From: Oscillospiraceae bacterium
GTDB taxonomy: Bacteria > Bacillota > Clostridia > Oscillospirales > Ruminococcaceae
DNA: 64,000 bases
Direction: 5' to 3'
Assembly: GCA_017828975.1 (NCBI GenBank)
Contig: JAGAJN010000031.1
Span: 62,001 to 126,000, forward strand
Shown here: positions 1 through 7,965 of the stretch, one piece after another
How the letters are laid out: the number at the start of each line of letters is the position of its first letter
How positions within the stretch are numbered: position 1 is the first letter of the stretch
Translations under genes and position numbers: made by a program
The notes under the pieces: generated by a model
The model's input: the letters and a program-made list of their open reading frames with translations, nothing else
Told to the model about the DNA's origin: nothing
The model's database searches: none

Positions 1-63
1 CAAAATGCTGAACGCTTCTTCCGCATGACCGTGGAAGGTGCCTATATATCCTAAAAATTCCAT
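1..63 (-). CDS. 5' end of an unidentified gene (partial)
   Basis: Reading leftwards, an ATG at 63 is preceded by AAGGAGT about seven bases upstream. It opens a frame that stays open for 21 codons to the window edge, beginning MEFLGYIGTFHGHAEEAF. The start signal is good, but the fragment is too short to assign to a family. It is divergent from guaA, and the 228-bp gap between them carries the guaA promoter. Confidence 0.5.
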   Translation of the reverse strand, partial: MEFLGYIGTFHGHAEEAFSIL

Positions 64-167
64 ATGTTACTCCTTAAAAATGTGTGTGTCCGGCGGGTTT
101 TTCGCCGCATTAAAATATTATAGCACATATCCACATATTTTTCAAGGATTTATTCAAAATTTTCTGC

Positions 168-196
168 TTGCTTTTTTGGGCGAAATGTGGCATAAT
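168..196 (+). promoter_or_regulatory. Candidate sigma-70 promoter of guaA
   Basis: TTGCTT (168-173) and CATAAT (191-196) are separated by 17 bases, about 95 bases upstream of the guaA start. I saw no purine-riboswitch-like aptamer in the leader. Confidence 0.5.
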
Positions 197-291
197 ATAC
201 TATGAACTGTTTTCGATTAAATGGAAAAAGCAATAAATTGTGACGTGTTTGAACGGCATATATCGAAATTATAAAGGAATGAGGAAAAAGA

Positions 292-1824
292 ATGGCTCAT
301 CAGTTAGTTATAGTTCTTGATTTCGGCGGACAGTACAATCAGCTTATCGCAAGGCGTGTCAGAGAATGTGGTGTTTACTGCGAGGTACATTCCTACAAGA
401 CACCTGTCAGCAAGCTTCGTGAAATGGATCCTGTGGGAATTATTTTCACGGGAGGTCCCAACAGCGTTTATCTGGAAACATCTCCTACGGTTTCAAAGGA
501 AATTTTTGAGTTGGGCGTTCCTGTTCTGGGACTTTGCTATGGCTGTCAGCTTATTGCGCATCTTTGCGGGGGAAAGGTTTCCACTGCTATTACAAGCGAA
601 TACGGAAAGACGGAAACTGTTTACGATACTTCGTCTTTGCTTTTCAAGGGACTTCCCGAGAAGAATATCTCTTGGATGAGTCATACGGATTATATCGAAA
701 AAATACCCGAGGGCTTCAAAAATGTTGCTTACACGGAAAATTGTCCTACGGCGGCAATGGAATGTCCCGAGCGTAAGCTTTACGGCATTCAGTTCCACCC
801 CGAGGTAAATCACACCGTTGACGGCACAAAGATGCTCCATAATTTCCTTTATGAAATATGCGGCTGCAAGGGCGACTGGTCTATGGGCGAGTACGCTCAG
901 ACGGCGATAAAGTCTATCCGTGAAAAGGTTGGCGACGGAAAGGTCCTGCTGGCACTTTCGGGCGGCGTGGATTCCTCCGTTGCGGCGGCTCTGCTGTCCA
1001 AGGCGGTGGGTGACAAGCTTACGTGTATTTTCGTAGACCACGGTTTTATGCGCAAAAACGAGGGCGACGAGGTAGAAGCTGCGTTTAAGGACTGGGACAT
1101 AAACTTTGTCAGGGTAAATGCCAAGGAGCAGTTCATGTCAAAGCTGAGAGGTGTTTCCGACCCCGAAACAAAGAGAAAGACCATAGGCGAGGAGTTTATC
1201 CGAGTTTTCGAGCAGGAAGCCAAGAAGATAGGCAAGGTGGACTTCCTTGTTCAGGGAACTATTTATCCCGATATTATTGAAAGCGGGGCAGGGGACGCTG
1301 CTGTTATCAAGTCACACCATAATGTCGGCGGTCTGCCCGATTATGTGGATTTCAAGGAGATAATCGAACCTCTCAGACTGCTGTTCAAGGACGAGGTAAG
1401 AAAGCTGGGCGAGGAGCTGGGACTGTCCCCCGTGCTGGTATGGCGTCAGCCGTTCCCCGGACCGGGACTTGCTATCAGAATTATCGGCGAGATAACCGAT
1501 GAAAAGCTTGAAATTCTCCAGGACGCTGACTGGATATTCCGTGAGGAGATCGCAAAGGCAGGTCTGGACAAGTCCATCAATCAGTATTTTGCTGTTCTCA
1601 CCAACAACCGTTCGGTAGGCGTTATGGGCGACGGAAGAACTTACGATTACACGCTTGCTCTGAGGGCAGTTACCACCACCGACTTTATGACTGCGGATTT
1701 TGCACGTATCCCGTATGACGTTCTGGAAACTGCGTCAAGCCGTATCGTAAATGAGGTCAAGTCTGTTAACAGGATAGTTTACGATGTTACTACAAAGCCC
1801 CCCGCAACTATTGAGTGGGAATAA
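292..1824 (+). CDS. guaA: GMP synthase (glutamine-hydrolysing)
   Basis: This enzyme converts XMP to GMP with ATP and glutamine in the cytoplasm, the last step of guanine nucleotide synthesis. The N-terminal class I amidotransferase domain shows the nucleophile motif GLCYGCQL and the His-Glu motif [11 protein letters not shown]-loop ATPase domain follows, with [11 protein letters not shown] near residue 223, and then the C-terminal dimerisation domain with [13 protein letters not shown]. The 510-aa length is normal. The last codons, GAG TGG GAA TAA, are the left copy of a 13-bp repeat that bounds a mobile element. The gene remains intact because the repeat rebuilds its 3' end. Confidence 0.97.
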   Translation: MAHQLVIVLDFGGQYNQLIARRVRECGVYCEVHSYKTPVSKLREMDPVGIIFTGGPNSVYLETSPTVSKEIFELGVPVLGLCYGCQLIAHLCGGKVSTAITSEYGKTETVYDTSSLLFKGLPEKNISWMSHTDYIEKIPEGFKNVAYTENCPTAAMECPERKLYGIQFHPEVNHTVDGTKMLHNFLYEICGCKGDWSMGEYAQTAIKSIREKVGDGKVLLALSGGVDSSVAAALLSKAVGDKLTCIFVDHGFMRKNEGDEVEAAFKDWDINFVRVNAKEQFMSKLRGVSDPETKRKTIGEEFIRVFEQEAKKIGKVDFLVQGTIYPDIIESGAGDAAVIKSHHNVGGLPDYVDFKEIIEPLRLLFKDEVRKLGEELGLSPVLVWRQPFPGPGLAIRIIGEITDEKLEILQDADWIFREEIAKAGLDKSINQYFAVLTNNRSVGVMGDGRTYDYTLALRAVTTTDFMTADFARIPYDVLETASSRIVNEVKSVNRIVYDVTTKPPATIEWE

Positions 1825-1825
1825 T
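1813..1825 (+). repeat. attL core repeat of the guaA element
   Basis: GAGTGGGAATAAT forms the last three codons and stop of guaA plus one base. It is identical to the copy at 13490-13502, as expected for a tyrosine-recombinase core duplicated by integration. Confidence 0.85.
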
Positions 1826-1882
1826 AACAGACCCCACGCAAACGGTTTTACTACGCTATTTTCTGCTATCTGGGTAGCAAAA

Positions 1883-1900
1883 TGGCAACGTTTTGGCAAC
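1883..1900 (+). repeat. Candidate left arm-type integrase sites
   Basis: Two TGGCAAC copies start at 1883 and 1894, 11 bp apart. The right end has CGGCAAC at 13371 and TGGCAAC at 13382, also 11 bp apart. Matching pairs at both ends of an integrase element suggest arm-type binding sites. This is inferred from pattern only. Confidence 0.45.
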
Positions 1901-1921
1901 ATTTGAATTATTCTAAAATTA

Positions 1922-1960
1922 AGAGCTATCTGATTTTAAATCGGATAGCTCTTTTGTTTT
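1922..1960. terminator. Bidirectional hairpin terminator at the element's left end
   Basis: AGAGCTATC (1922-1930) pairs with GATAGCTCT (1944-1952). A T-rich run follows on the plus strand and a weaker one follows on the minus strand. It can stop guaA transcription, whose native terminator was displaced to 13526, and also the leftward transcript from 2376. Confidence 0.7.
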
Positions 1961-1980
1961 ATATTTCGCAATATATCAAG

Positions 1981-2376
1981 TTACTGTTTGAACTTAAATA
2001 CTTCATTTGCTTTTTTCGCAAATTCATCTGCGCCAGACCATGATTGACCAGGATAATGTCCGCCGAGATTTATCAGTTTCCCTGCTTCATCTAATGCCAT
2101 CTGTGTGTGAAATGTTTGATGTCCTCTATTAGATTTATGATGAAAAATCAAAAATCCCCATTCATCAATTGAGCAATAAATTCCATGATAAATCTGTTTA
2201 GCCAATTCCGTTAGTTTTGACAGTGGAACACCTTTGAAATATTTTTCAGGTTCTGGTGCAACTTTTGGAACTGCCTTGACTGTTTTTGATGATACACCGT
2301 TCCTAATCAATGCAGCTGTTAGAATGGCACCACCTATGCTAGCTACAGCTAAAACAATATTTTGAACTTTCACCAC
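1981..2376 (-). CDS. Hypothetical membrane-anchored protein of the guaA element
   Basis: This 131-aa protein has one N-terminal hydrophobic segment (about residues 5-25, IVLAVASIGGAILTAALI), which could be a signal anchor. A soluble part follows with aromatic residues and histidines (YHGIYCSIDEWGFLIFHHKS). I do not recognise the family. It lies downstream of the regulator gene on the same strand with a gap of only nine bases, so the two are probably co-transcribed. The role is unknown. Confidence 0.65.
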   Translation of the reverse strand: MVKVQNIVLAVASIGGAILTAALIRNGVSSKTVKAVPKVAPEPEKYFKGVPLSKLTELAKQIYHGIYCSIDEWGFLIFHHKSNRGHQTFHTQMALDEAGKLINLGGHYPGQSWSGADEFAKKANEVFKFKQ

Positions 2377-2385
2377 ACATCCTCC

Positions 2386-2919
2386 TCAATCATTGTCTGT
2401 TTCTTGTTTTATTTCATCCACTATCATATCACTCAACTCCTGCGACACACCAATCTTATGCCATTCACCGGAAGTATCAAGTTCAGGATAGTGATAACGC
2501 CAGCGGTCATATTCCTCTTTTGTGATTTCTTCATTTCGGAATTTATCAGCTTCTTTCTGCCACGCTGTAAAGAGCTTTACCATTTTAGGATATTCCATAC
2601 CGCTATTCTTATCAAGTCGGATACATACTTCATCATTGAGCGTATCAATACGGAAACCATATAAATCCTCAAGAGCAAAGAGCGTGTGCATAAGCCCGAT
2701 ATAGCTCTCTATGTTCGGAACATCAAGTGCTGCCGGAGAGACGTCAAGTGTTTTCGCTATTTCCTTTGTCAGCTCTGCCTTTGGTGTTCTTGTTCCCGAC
2801 TCATACTGTGCAAGTCTGATGTCTGCTGTTTTCTCTGGAAAGCCAACAGCCATACCAAGCCATTTCTGTGTCATTCCACGAAGATTGCGGATAAATCTAA
2901 TTCTTTCGCCGATAGCCAT
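2386..2919 (-). CDS. Xre-family transcriptional regulator of the element
   Basis: The N-terminal 60 residues form a Cro/CI-type helix-turn-helix (GERIRFIRNLRGMTQKWLG ... RLAQYESGTRTPKAE). The remaining part, about 110 residues, is acidic and helical and of unknown role. The gene is divergent from the excisionase/integrase operon. The 206-bp gap holds two face-to-face consensus promoters and three copies of TAAAC-N6-GTTTA. It is therefore the likely repressor of integration/excision genes and of itself (inference). There is no peptidase domain, so release from repression would not be by LexA-like self-cleavage. Confidence 0.88.
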   Translation of the reverse strand: MAIGERIRFIRNLRGMTQKWLGMAVGFPEKTADIRLAQYESGTRTPKAELTKEIAKTLDVSPAALDVPNIESYIGLMHTLFALEDLYGFRIDTLNDEVCIRLDKNSGMEYPKMVKLFTAWQKEADKFRNEEITKEEYDRWRYHYPELDTSGEWHKIGVSQELSDMIVDEIKQETDND

Positions 2920-2979
2920 ATTTTTTCACTCCTGTTTTGTTAATGGTCAGATGATAATGAAAACAATCACTTTACACAC

Positions 2980-3008
2980 ATTATAGCATATATGTTTAAG
3001 ATAGTCAA
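2980..3008 (-). promoter_or_regulatory. Promoter of the element regulator
   Basis: On the minus strand TTGACT (3008-3003) and TATAAT (2985-2980) are 17 bases apart, upstream of the regulator gene ending at 2386. A GTTTA half-site lies in the spacer. Confidence 0.7.
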
Positions 3009-3015
3009 GATAGTT

Positions 3016-3108
3016 TAAACAAAAAAGTTTAAGAAATTTTCAAAAAGGGGTTGACATAAACAAATATGTTTAGTATAATAGAGATACAGACTTAAACAAA
3101 ATAGTTTA
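3016..3108. promoter_or_regulatory. Operator array TAAAC-N6-GTTTA (three copies)
   Basis: Perfect copies of TAAAC-N6-GTTTA lie at 3016-3031, 3057-3072 and 3093-3108. The middle copy fills the spacer of the rightward promoter, so an occupied site would block RNA polymerase. The divergent Xre protein is the obvious candidate ligand. Confidence 0.7.
3051..3079 (+). promoter_or_regulatory. Promoter of the excisionase-integrase-mob operon
   Basis: A perfect TTGACA (3051-3056) and TATAAT (3074-3079) are separated by 17 bases. The spacer is an operator copy. Confidence 0.85.
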
Positions 3109-3131
3109 GATAACAGAAAGGAGGGTTGCGA

Positions 3132-3335
3132 ATGAGCAATAACACTTTTATGAAAGTGGAGGAAGTTGCAGAAATTCTCGGAATTTCAAAATCCTACGCT
3201 TACAAAATCGTTCAGAAGCTCAACGATGAGCTGAAAGAAAAAGGCTTCCTGACAATTTCAGGACGTGTAAACAAGAAGTATTTTATGGAAAGAGTGTACT
3301 ACGGTACACCTGACAGCACAGAAAGGAATGATTAA
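3132..3335 (+). CDS. Excisionase-like helix-turn-helix protein
   Basis: This 67-aa protein is mostly a MerR/excisionase-type winged helix (MKVEEVAEILGISKSYAYKI). I chose the ATG at 3132 because AAAGGAGG ends six bases before it; an in-frame TTG lies two codons upstream. It is followed directly by the integrase gene, the usual place of a recombination directionality factor. It could instead be a simple regulator, but position and size favour Xis. Confidence 0.75.
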   Translation: MSNNTFMKVEEVAEILGISKSYAYKIVQKLNDELKEKGFLTISGRVNKKYFMERVYYGTPDSTERND

Positions 3336-4427
3336 ATGTCAGTTTACAAGGATGGAAAAACAAACACTTGGCGTGTAATATACCGCTACACAGACTGGAA
3401 AGGAGAGAAAAAGCAAACGCAGAAGCGTGGTTTTCAGACCAAACGAGAAGCACAGGCTTGGGAGCGTGAGCAGCTTAACAAAATAGCAGGCGACCTTGAT
3501 ATGAACTTTGCAAGCTTCATTGAAACCTATTCTGCTGATATGAAAAGTAGAATAAAGGAAAACACCTGGCACACCAAAGAGCATATTATCCGCACGAAAA
3601 TCCTGCCCTATTTTTCAAGCCGACCTATCAATGAAATTCAGCCGAAAGATATTATCGCTTGGCAGAATGAAATGATAAATTCACTTGATAATCACGGAAA
3701 GCCTTACTCCCCTGTGTATCTGAAAACACTACACAATCAGCTCTCGGCAATCTTTAACCACGCTGTCAAGTTCTATGGCTTATCTTCAAATCCTGCCGCA
3801 AAGGTCGGTAATATGGGTAAAGCAAAATCAAAGGAAATGCAGTTCTGGACACAAGATGAATACAAGAAATTTTCCTATGAAATGATGGACAAGCCTGTTT
3901 CATTCTATGCCTTTGAAATGCTTTACTGGTGCGGTATCCGAGAGGGCGAGTTGTTGGCATTGACACCTGCTGATTTCGACTTTGAGCGTGGCACTGTATC
4001 AATCACGAAATCCTATCAACGAATTGAACGCCGTGATGTTATCACAGACCCTAAAACATCAAAGAGCAATCGAGTTATAAAAATGCCAGATTTTCTTGTT
4101 GAGGAAATTCAGGAATATATCTCGCAGCTTTATGGAATTAAAGACACGGACAGGCTTTTTGAGATTACAAAAAGCTACCTCAAACGTGAAATGGAACGTG
4201 GGTCAAAGGCGGCTGGAGTAAAGAAAATCCGTATACACGATTTACGCCACTCCCATATTTCCCTTTTAATCGAAATGGGATTTTCAGCAGTTGCAATCGC
4301 TGACCGAGTAGGGCACGAAAGTATTGACATCACCTATCGTTACGCACATCTTTTCCCCAGCACGCAAATCGAAATGGCAGACAAATTAAGTACAATCAGA
4401 AACGGAGGCATTAAAAATGTCAGCTAA
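3336..4427 (+). CDS. Tyrosine integrase
   Basis: This 363-aa site-specific recombinase should integrate and excise the element at the guaA 3' end. An N-terminal arm-binding domain (about 1-60, VYKDGKTNTWRVIYRY) is followed by a SAM-like core-binding domain and then the catalytic domain. Catalytic residues are visible: Arg in WCGIREGELL (about 190), the HxxR motif in HDLRHSH, and the His and nucleophile Tyr in GHESIDITYRYAHL. The length is typical of Tn916/ICE-type integrases. Its stop overlaps the start of the MobC-like gene. Confidence 0.95.
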   Translation: MSVYKDGKTNTWRVIYRYTDWKGEKKQTQKRGFQTKREAQAWEREQLNKIAGDLDMNFASFIETYSADMKSRIKENTWHTKEHIIRTKILPYFSSRPINEIQPKDIIAWQNEMINSLDNHGKPYSPVYLKTLHNQLSAIFNHAVKFYGLSSNPAAKVGNMGKAKSKEMQFWTQDEYKKFSYEMMDKPVSFYAFEMLYWCGIREGELLALTPADFDFERGTVSITKSYQRIERRDVITDPKTSKSNRVIKMPDFLVEEIQEYISQLYGIKDTDRLFEITKSYLKREMERGSKAAGVKKIRIHDLRHSHISLLIEMGFSAVAIADRVGHESIDITYRYAHLFPSTQIEMADKLSTIRNGGIKNVS

Positions 4428-4743
4428 AAATGTAGACAAATACAACCGCTTCAGAAGCATAACAGTAGGTTTCAGAGTATCGCCCGAAGAATTCGACGAA
4501 CTTAACCGTGCCGTTGCTTTATCGGGACTCCCAAAACAAGAGTACTGCTATCGCAAATGTATGAACCGTGATATTATCGTTCAGGGCAATCCGAGAGTTT
4601 ACAAGCAACTGAAAATCAATCTTGAAATGGTGCTGTCAGAGCTGAAACGTATTGAAAACGGTGCGGAAATTAACGCAGAACTGCTTGAAACGATACGGCT
4701 CATCAACACCACACTCTATGGCTTGAAAGGAGAATGCGAATGA
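4417..4743 (+). CDS. MobC-like mobilisation accessory protein
   Basis: This 108-aa protein begins with a ribbon-helix-helix-like stretch (ITVGFRVSPEEFDELNRAV) and continues as helices, as in MobC/relaxosome proteins that help relaxases open oriT. It overlaps the integrase by 11 bases, and its stop overlaps the next start as ATGA. The MobV relaxase about 1.8 kb downstream supports the assignment. Confidence 0.7.
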   Translation: MSAKNVDKYNRFRSITVGFRVSPEEFDELNRAVALSGLPKQEYCYRKCMNRDIIVQGNPRVYKQLKINLEMVLSELKRIENGAEINAELLETIRLINTTLYGLKGECE

Positions 4744-5876
4744 CTATAAAAGAAGAAATGACCACTCCCGTTGCACCTGTTGGCGCAGGTGCGGAGCAGT
4801 CATCTCAAAATCAATCTACAAGTATTATACCAGAAATCAACGAGGATTTCAATACCCCTGATGACTTTTTTCAGCAGATGATGAATCCTTACTACCTCAA
4901 AACCGTTTCAATGAACGAGCTTTACGAAACCGTGTTCCAGAGCAGACCGCCGATTATTGACGGTTTGCTCTATCCGGGCGTGTATCTTTTCGTTGGTGCA
5001 CCAAAGCTTGGCAAAAGTTTTCTTATGGCACAGCTTGCCTACCACGTCAGCAAGGGTGAGCCACTTTGGAACTACACCGTCCACAAAAGCGATGTGCTGT
5101 ATCTTGCTCTTGAGGATAACTACGAAAGAATTCAGAAGCGTTCCTACCGAATGTTCGGAACGGAAAGCATTGATAATCTTCGCTTCGCCGTTATGGCAAA
5201 TACAGTTGACGGCGGTCTTGAAAAGCAGTTGGAGGGATTTCTCCACCAGTATCCTGACACAAGACTTATCATCATAGATACCTTGCAGAAAGTCCGTGAG
5301 GCAAGCAACGAATGCAGTTATGGCAACGATTATCAGGTTATTACAAGGCTTAAACAGTTTGCCGACAGTCTAGGTATCTGTATGCTGATTGTTCATCACA
5401 CACGCAAGCAGAAAGCGGACGATTCCTTTGATATGATTTCGGGAACGAACGGTCTACTCGGTGCGGCAGACGGAGCGTTTCTACTGAAAAAAGAAAAGCG
5501 CACAGAAAATTCTGCAACGCTTGAAATTTCAGGACGTGACCAGCAAGACCAGAAACTGCACCTTATTCGTAACTCGGAGAAGCTTTCTTGGGAGTTGGAG
5601 CGTGTTGAAACGGAGTTATGGAAAGAACCGCCTGAGCCGATACTGGAAGCTGTGGCGGAGTTTATCTCAGCGGATAATCCTGATTGGGTCGGAACAGCGA
5701 CAGAGCTTACCGAGAAAATCGAGACAGATATTCCTGTAAACGCAATCACAAAAAAACTGAATGTCAACGCAAGTCGGCTTTTCAATGAGTACGGCATTGT
5801 TTACAAGAACAGTCGTACTCACGACGGACGCAGGATTGAACTTCACTTTCAAGCGGCTGTCCGTGACAGTTCGTGA
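4740..5876 (+). CDS. RepA-like hexameric-type ATPase (AAA_25)
   Basis: This is a RecA-fold ATPase related to plasmid RepA helicases and phage primase-helicase accessory proteins. Walker A is GAPKLGKSFL (about residue 85), and a Walker B-like LIIIDTLQKV and an IVHHTRK motif follow. The C-terminal about 80 residues resemble a winged helix. I chose the ATG at 4740, coupled to the previous stop (ATGA) with AAAGGAG seven bases upstream, over the ATG at 4734, which is too close to the ribosome site. Repeated CCGTCAC/GTGACGG motifs begin just after its stop. It may support replication of the excised circle (inference). Confidence 0.8.
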   Translation: MTIKEEMTTPVAPVGAGAEQSSQNQSTSIIPEINEDFNTPDDFFQQMMNPYYLKTVSMNELYETVFQSRPPIIDGLLYPGVYLFVGAPKLGKSFLMAQLAYHVSKGEPLWNYTVHKSDVLYLALEDNYERIQKRSYRMFGTESIDNLRFAVMANTVDGGLEKQLEGFLHQYPDTRLIIIDTLQKVREASNECSYGNDYQVITRLKQFADSLGICMLIVHHTRKQKADDSFDMISGTNGLLGAADGAFLLKKEKRTENSATLEISGRDQQDQKLHLIRNSEKLSWELERVETELWKEPPEPILEAVAEFISADNPDWVGTATELTEKIETDIPVNAITKKLNVNASRLFNEYGIVYKNSRTHDGRRIELHFQAAVRDSS

Positions 5877-5881
5877 CAGCT

Positions 5882-5946
5882 GTGACGGTTTTTATGATAG
5901 CGGTGACGGTGTCTAAATAACCGTCACAACCGTCACCAGCCGTCAC
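5882..5946. repeat. Iteron-like GTGACGG/CCGTCAC cluster
   Basis: GTGACGG occurs at 5882 and 5903, and its complement CCGTCAC at 5921, 5930 and 5940, so two inverted sets flank a short AT-rich spacer. A related CGTGACAG pair lies in the last codons of the ATPase gene. The position between a RepA-like gene and a relaxase fits a replication origin or control site. Confidence 0.5.
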
Positions 5947-5979
5947 GCAAGGGAGTGCAGAGGGAACGTCTGGCGCAAT

Positions 5980-6045
5980 GATACTTTTGATAGAAGCCTA
6001 AGCGTATGTCAAAAGTATCTTTGCGTTACTTTCGCAGAAAGTAAC
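5980..6045. other. Candidate oriT
   Basis: A perfect 11-bp inverted repeat GATACTTTTGA (5980-5990) / TCAAAAGTATC (6009-6019) is followed by a second dyad, GTTACTTT (6025-6032) / AAAGTAAC (6038-6045). Such paired dyads upstream of a MobV gene resemble mobilisation origins. The nick site cannot be told from sequence alone. Confidence 0.5.
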
Positions 6046-6076
6046 AAAGGCGAGGTTAGTTTGAACAGATATAAAG

Positions 6077-6487
6077 TTAGCCAAACAGTTTGCACAATGT
6101 ATTTTTTGCAACTATATTTACTTCTTCAGCTAATTCTCCGTTTGTAGGATATTCAGCAATACGATTTATTTCCGAAATAATTCTCTGAGAGGGTTTATCT
6201 GTCAGTTTTGGTATCAAATCTGAAATAATCCAGTATTTCCAAATATCATCATTTTGCTCTGGAGACAAAATATCAATAATATATGGCTCAAGAATCCTGC
6301 CTCTGTGGATAAGTACGTCAACAATTTTCACAGCGACAGGCCAATTCATATCCTGTGTCCATTTCAATAAACCAATAATAATCGGCTCCATTTCGTTATC
6401 GGATAAATCAAGCAGAGCATCTATATTTGAAGTGTCGAACTTATCTTTAGGAATAAGAGTGTATGGAAACCCGTTCATATTCTTCAC
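6077..6487 (-). CDS. DUF5071-like protein
   Basis: This 136-aa soluble helical protein has the pattern LLKWTQDMNWPVAVKIVDVL, which resembles DUF5071 proteins, often listed as possible immunity proteins of toxin systems. It is the only minus-strand gene between the RepA-like ATPase and the relaxase, so it looks like an inserted moron gene. No partner toxin is adjacent. The family match is from memory. Confidence 0.6.
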   Translation of the reverse strand: MKNMNGFPYTLIPKDKFDTSNIDALLDLSDNEMEPIIIGLLKWTQDMNWPVAVKIVDVLIHRGRILEPYIIDILSPEQNDDIWKYWIISDLIPKLTDKPSQRIISEINRIAEYPTNGELAEEVNIVAKNTLCKLFG

Positions 6488-6527
6488 CCCCTTTTAAAGT
6501 ATAGCATATTAAACATTATATTTCAAT

Positions 6528-7847
6528 ATGAAAGGAGCAATCCCTATCGAAAAAAGAACAATCAGCGGTCGTATCAGCAAGAAGCACAGCCTGCCTCACA
6601 ATAACCGTGAGTTCCTATGTGAAAATGTTGACCCGACCAGAACAAAAGACAACATCACCATTATCAAAGACGACATCGGGCAGGTCTATCACGAGCTGTT
6701 CGATAACGCTCTCATCGAGTACAACGCCAAGCAAAAACGCAAGGACAGGATTATCAAGGATTACCACGAGCATATCCGTCACAGCCGTCAGGAACAGGAG
6801 TATCACGAAGTCATTTTCCAAATTGGCAATCAGGATGATACGCCATGCGGCTCTGATATGGGCAAGGTTGCAACCGAGCTTCTTCGGGAGTTTGCCGACA
6901 GCTTTCAGGCACGAAATCCGCACCTGCGTGTATTCAATGCAGTCATCCATCTTGACGAAGCAACGCCGCATATTCATATCGACTTCATTCCCTTTGCAAC
7001 GGAGCAGAAGCGTGGACTTTCCACAAGAGTGTCGCTGACAAAGGCTCTGGAACAGCAAGGCTTCAAAGGCAAGGGCAAGTTCAATACCGCCTGCAAACTG
7101 TGGATTGACAACGAAAAGGAAGTCCTTGCACAGCTTATGCGTAACCGAAATATCGAATGGGAGCAGCTCGGCACGCACAATGAGCATTTATCCGTGCTGG
7201 ATTTCAAGAAACAACAGCGTAACCGTGAGGTTGCCGTGCTTGAAAATAAAATTGAATGTACGGACAGGCAGTTACAGCACCGTCAGGAGTTGCTGAATGA
7301 GGTCGAGGACACGATTGACAAGCTCGACAGCGAGTATCAAGAGAAAAAAGAAGCTGTCGGTCAGCTCGATGAGGACATTGCTGAAAAGGAAGCCACCCTT
7401 GCAGAGAATACAGCTCTCCTTGCAACAGCGACGAAGAAAACAAGCAAAATCAAGGACATTGACGATATTCAGGTTAAGAAAACGATGTTCGGCGGTAACG
7501 TTTCTGTTGCTCCCGATGATTTTAAAAAGCTTACCGACCTTGCGAAAAAGCAGATTGCGTCGGAGAGCAAGGAAAAGGAGCTGAACAGCAAAATTGCAAC
7601 GCTGAAAAACGAGAAGCAAGAGCTTGCCAATAAAAACGCACAACTTGAAAAGGAAAACGCTGCTCTGAAGCAGGAGAACAGCTCGTTGAAATCCGTCAGG
7701 GAGAAGCTGACGATTGCTTCACTGCAAAAGGAAATCAGCGAGTGGAAGAACAAGTATCAGAAGGTGCTTGATTTCATTGAGAAGCTTAATCTCACGAAGC
7801 AGTTGCAGGAGTTTTTGAAGCCGAGAAAGCATATGCTGCATCGGTAA
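6528..7847 (+). CDS. MobV-family relaxase (Mob/Pre)
   Basis: This 439-aa protein nicks oriT and pilots DNA during mobilisation. The MobV signature HLDEATPHIHIDFIP is near residue 145, and the N-terminus SGRISKKHSLPHNNR also fits the family. A long coiled coil covers about residues 225-420. The start is uncertain. The ATG at 6528 has no ribosome site before it, while AAAGGAG lies just inside, eight bases before an ATC codon at 6549. The true product may therefore begin seven codons later with a non-AUG start. A hairpin terminator follows at 7849. Confidence 0.9.
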   Translation: MKGAIPIEKRTISGRISKKHSLPHNNREFLCENVDPTRTKDNITIIKDDIGQVYHELFDNALIEYNAKQKRKDRIIKDYHEHIRHSRQEQEYHEVIFQIGNQDDTPCGSDMGKVATELLREFADSFQARNPHLRVFNAVIHLDEATPHIHIDFIPFATEQKRGLSTRVSLTKALEQQGFKGKGKFNTACKLWIDNEKEVLAQLMRNRNIEWEQLGTHNEHLSVLDFKKQQRNREVAVLENKIECTDRQLQHRQELLNEVEDTIDKLDSEYQEKKEAVGQLDEDIAEKEATLAENTALLATATKKTSKIKDIDDIQVKKTMFGGNVSVAPDDFKKLTDLAKKQIASESKEKELNSKIATLKNEKQELANKNAQLEKENAALKQENSSLKSVREKLTIASLQKEISEWKNKYQKVLDFIEKLNLTKQLQEFLKPRKHMLHR

Positions 7848-7848
7848 T

Positions 7849-7882
7849 AAGAAAGCGGCTCGTTCAGAGTCGCTTTTCTTGA
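7849..7882 (+). terminator. Terminator after the relaxase gene
   Basis: AAGAAAGCGGCTC and GAGTCGCTTTTCTT form a stem with a five-base loop and a T-rich 3' arm just after the stop codon. It separates the mobilisation operon from the cargo. Confidence 0.65.
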
Positions 7883-7900
7883 AAAAAATCCCATCGCCTA

Positions 7901-7929
7901 TTGACTTATTTCGTTTGAACGAATATAAT
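7901..7929 (+). promoter_or_regulatory. Promoter of the restriction cargo with palindrome in its spacer
   Basis: TTGACT (7901-7906) and TATAAT (7924-7929) are 17 bases apart. The spacer contains TTCGTTTGAACGAA (7910-7923), an inverted repeat with six-base arms touching the -10 element. It probably binds a repressor; the HTH-bearing methyltransferase encoded just downstream is the best candidate. Confidence 0.75.
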
Positions 7930-7965
7930 ATTTATAGGCATGCATTGATTTTGAGGTGATTTAAC

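Noticed and set aside
64..291. Possible purine riboswitch in the guaA leader
   Set aside because: I found no paired stems with the conserved purine-aptamer loops; only an ordinary promoter is visible.
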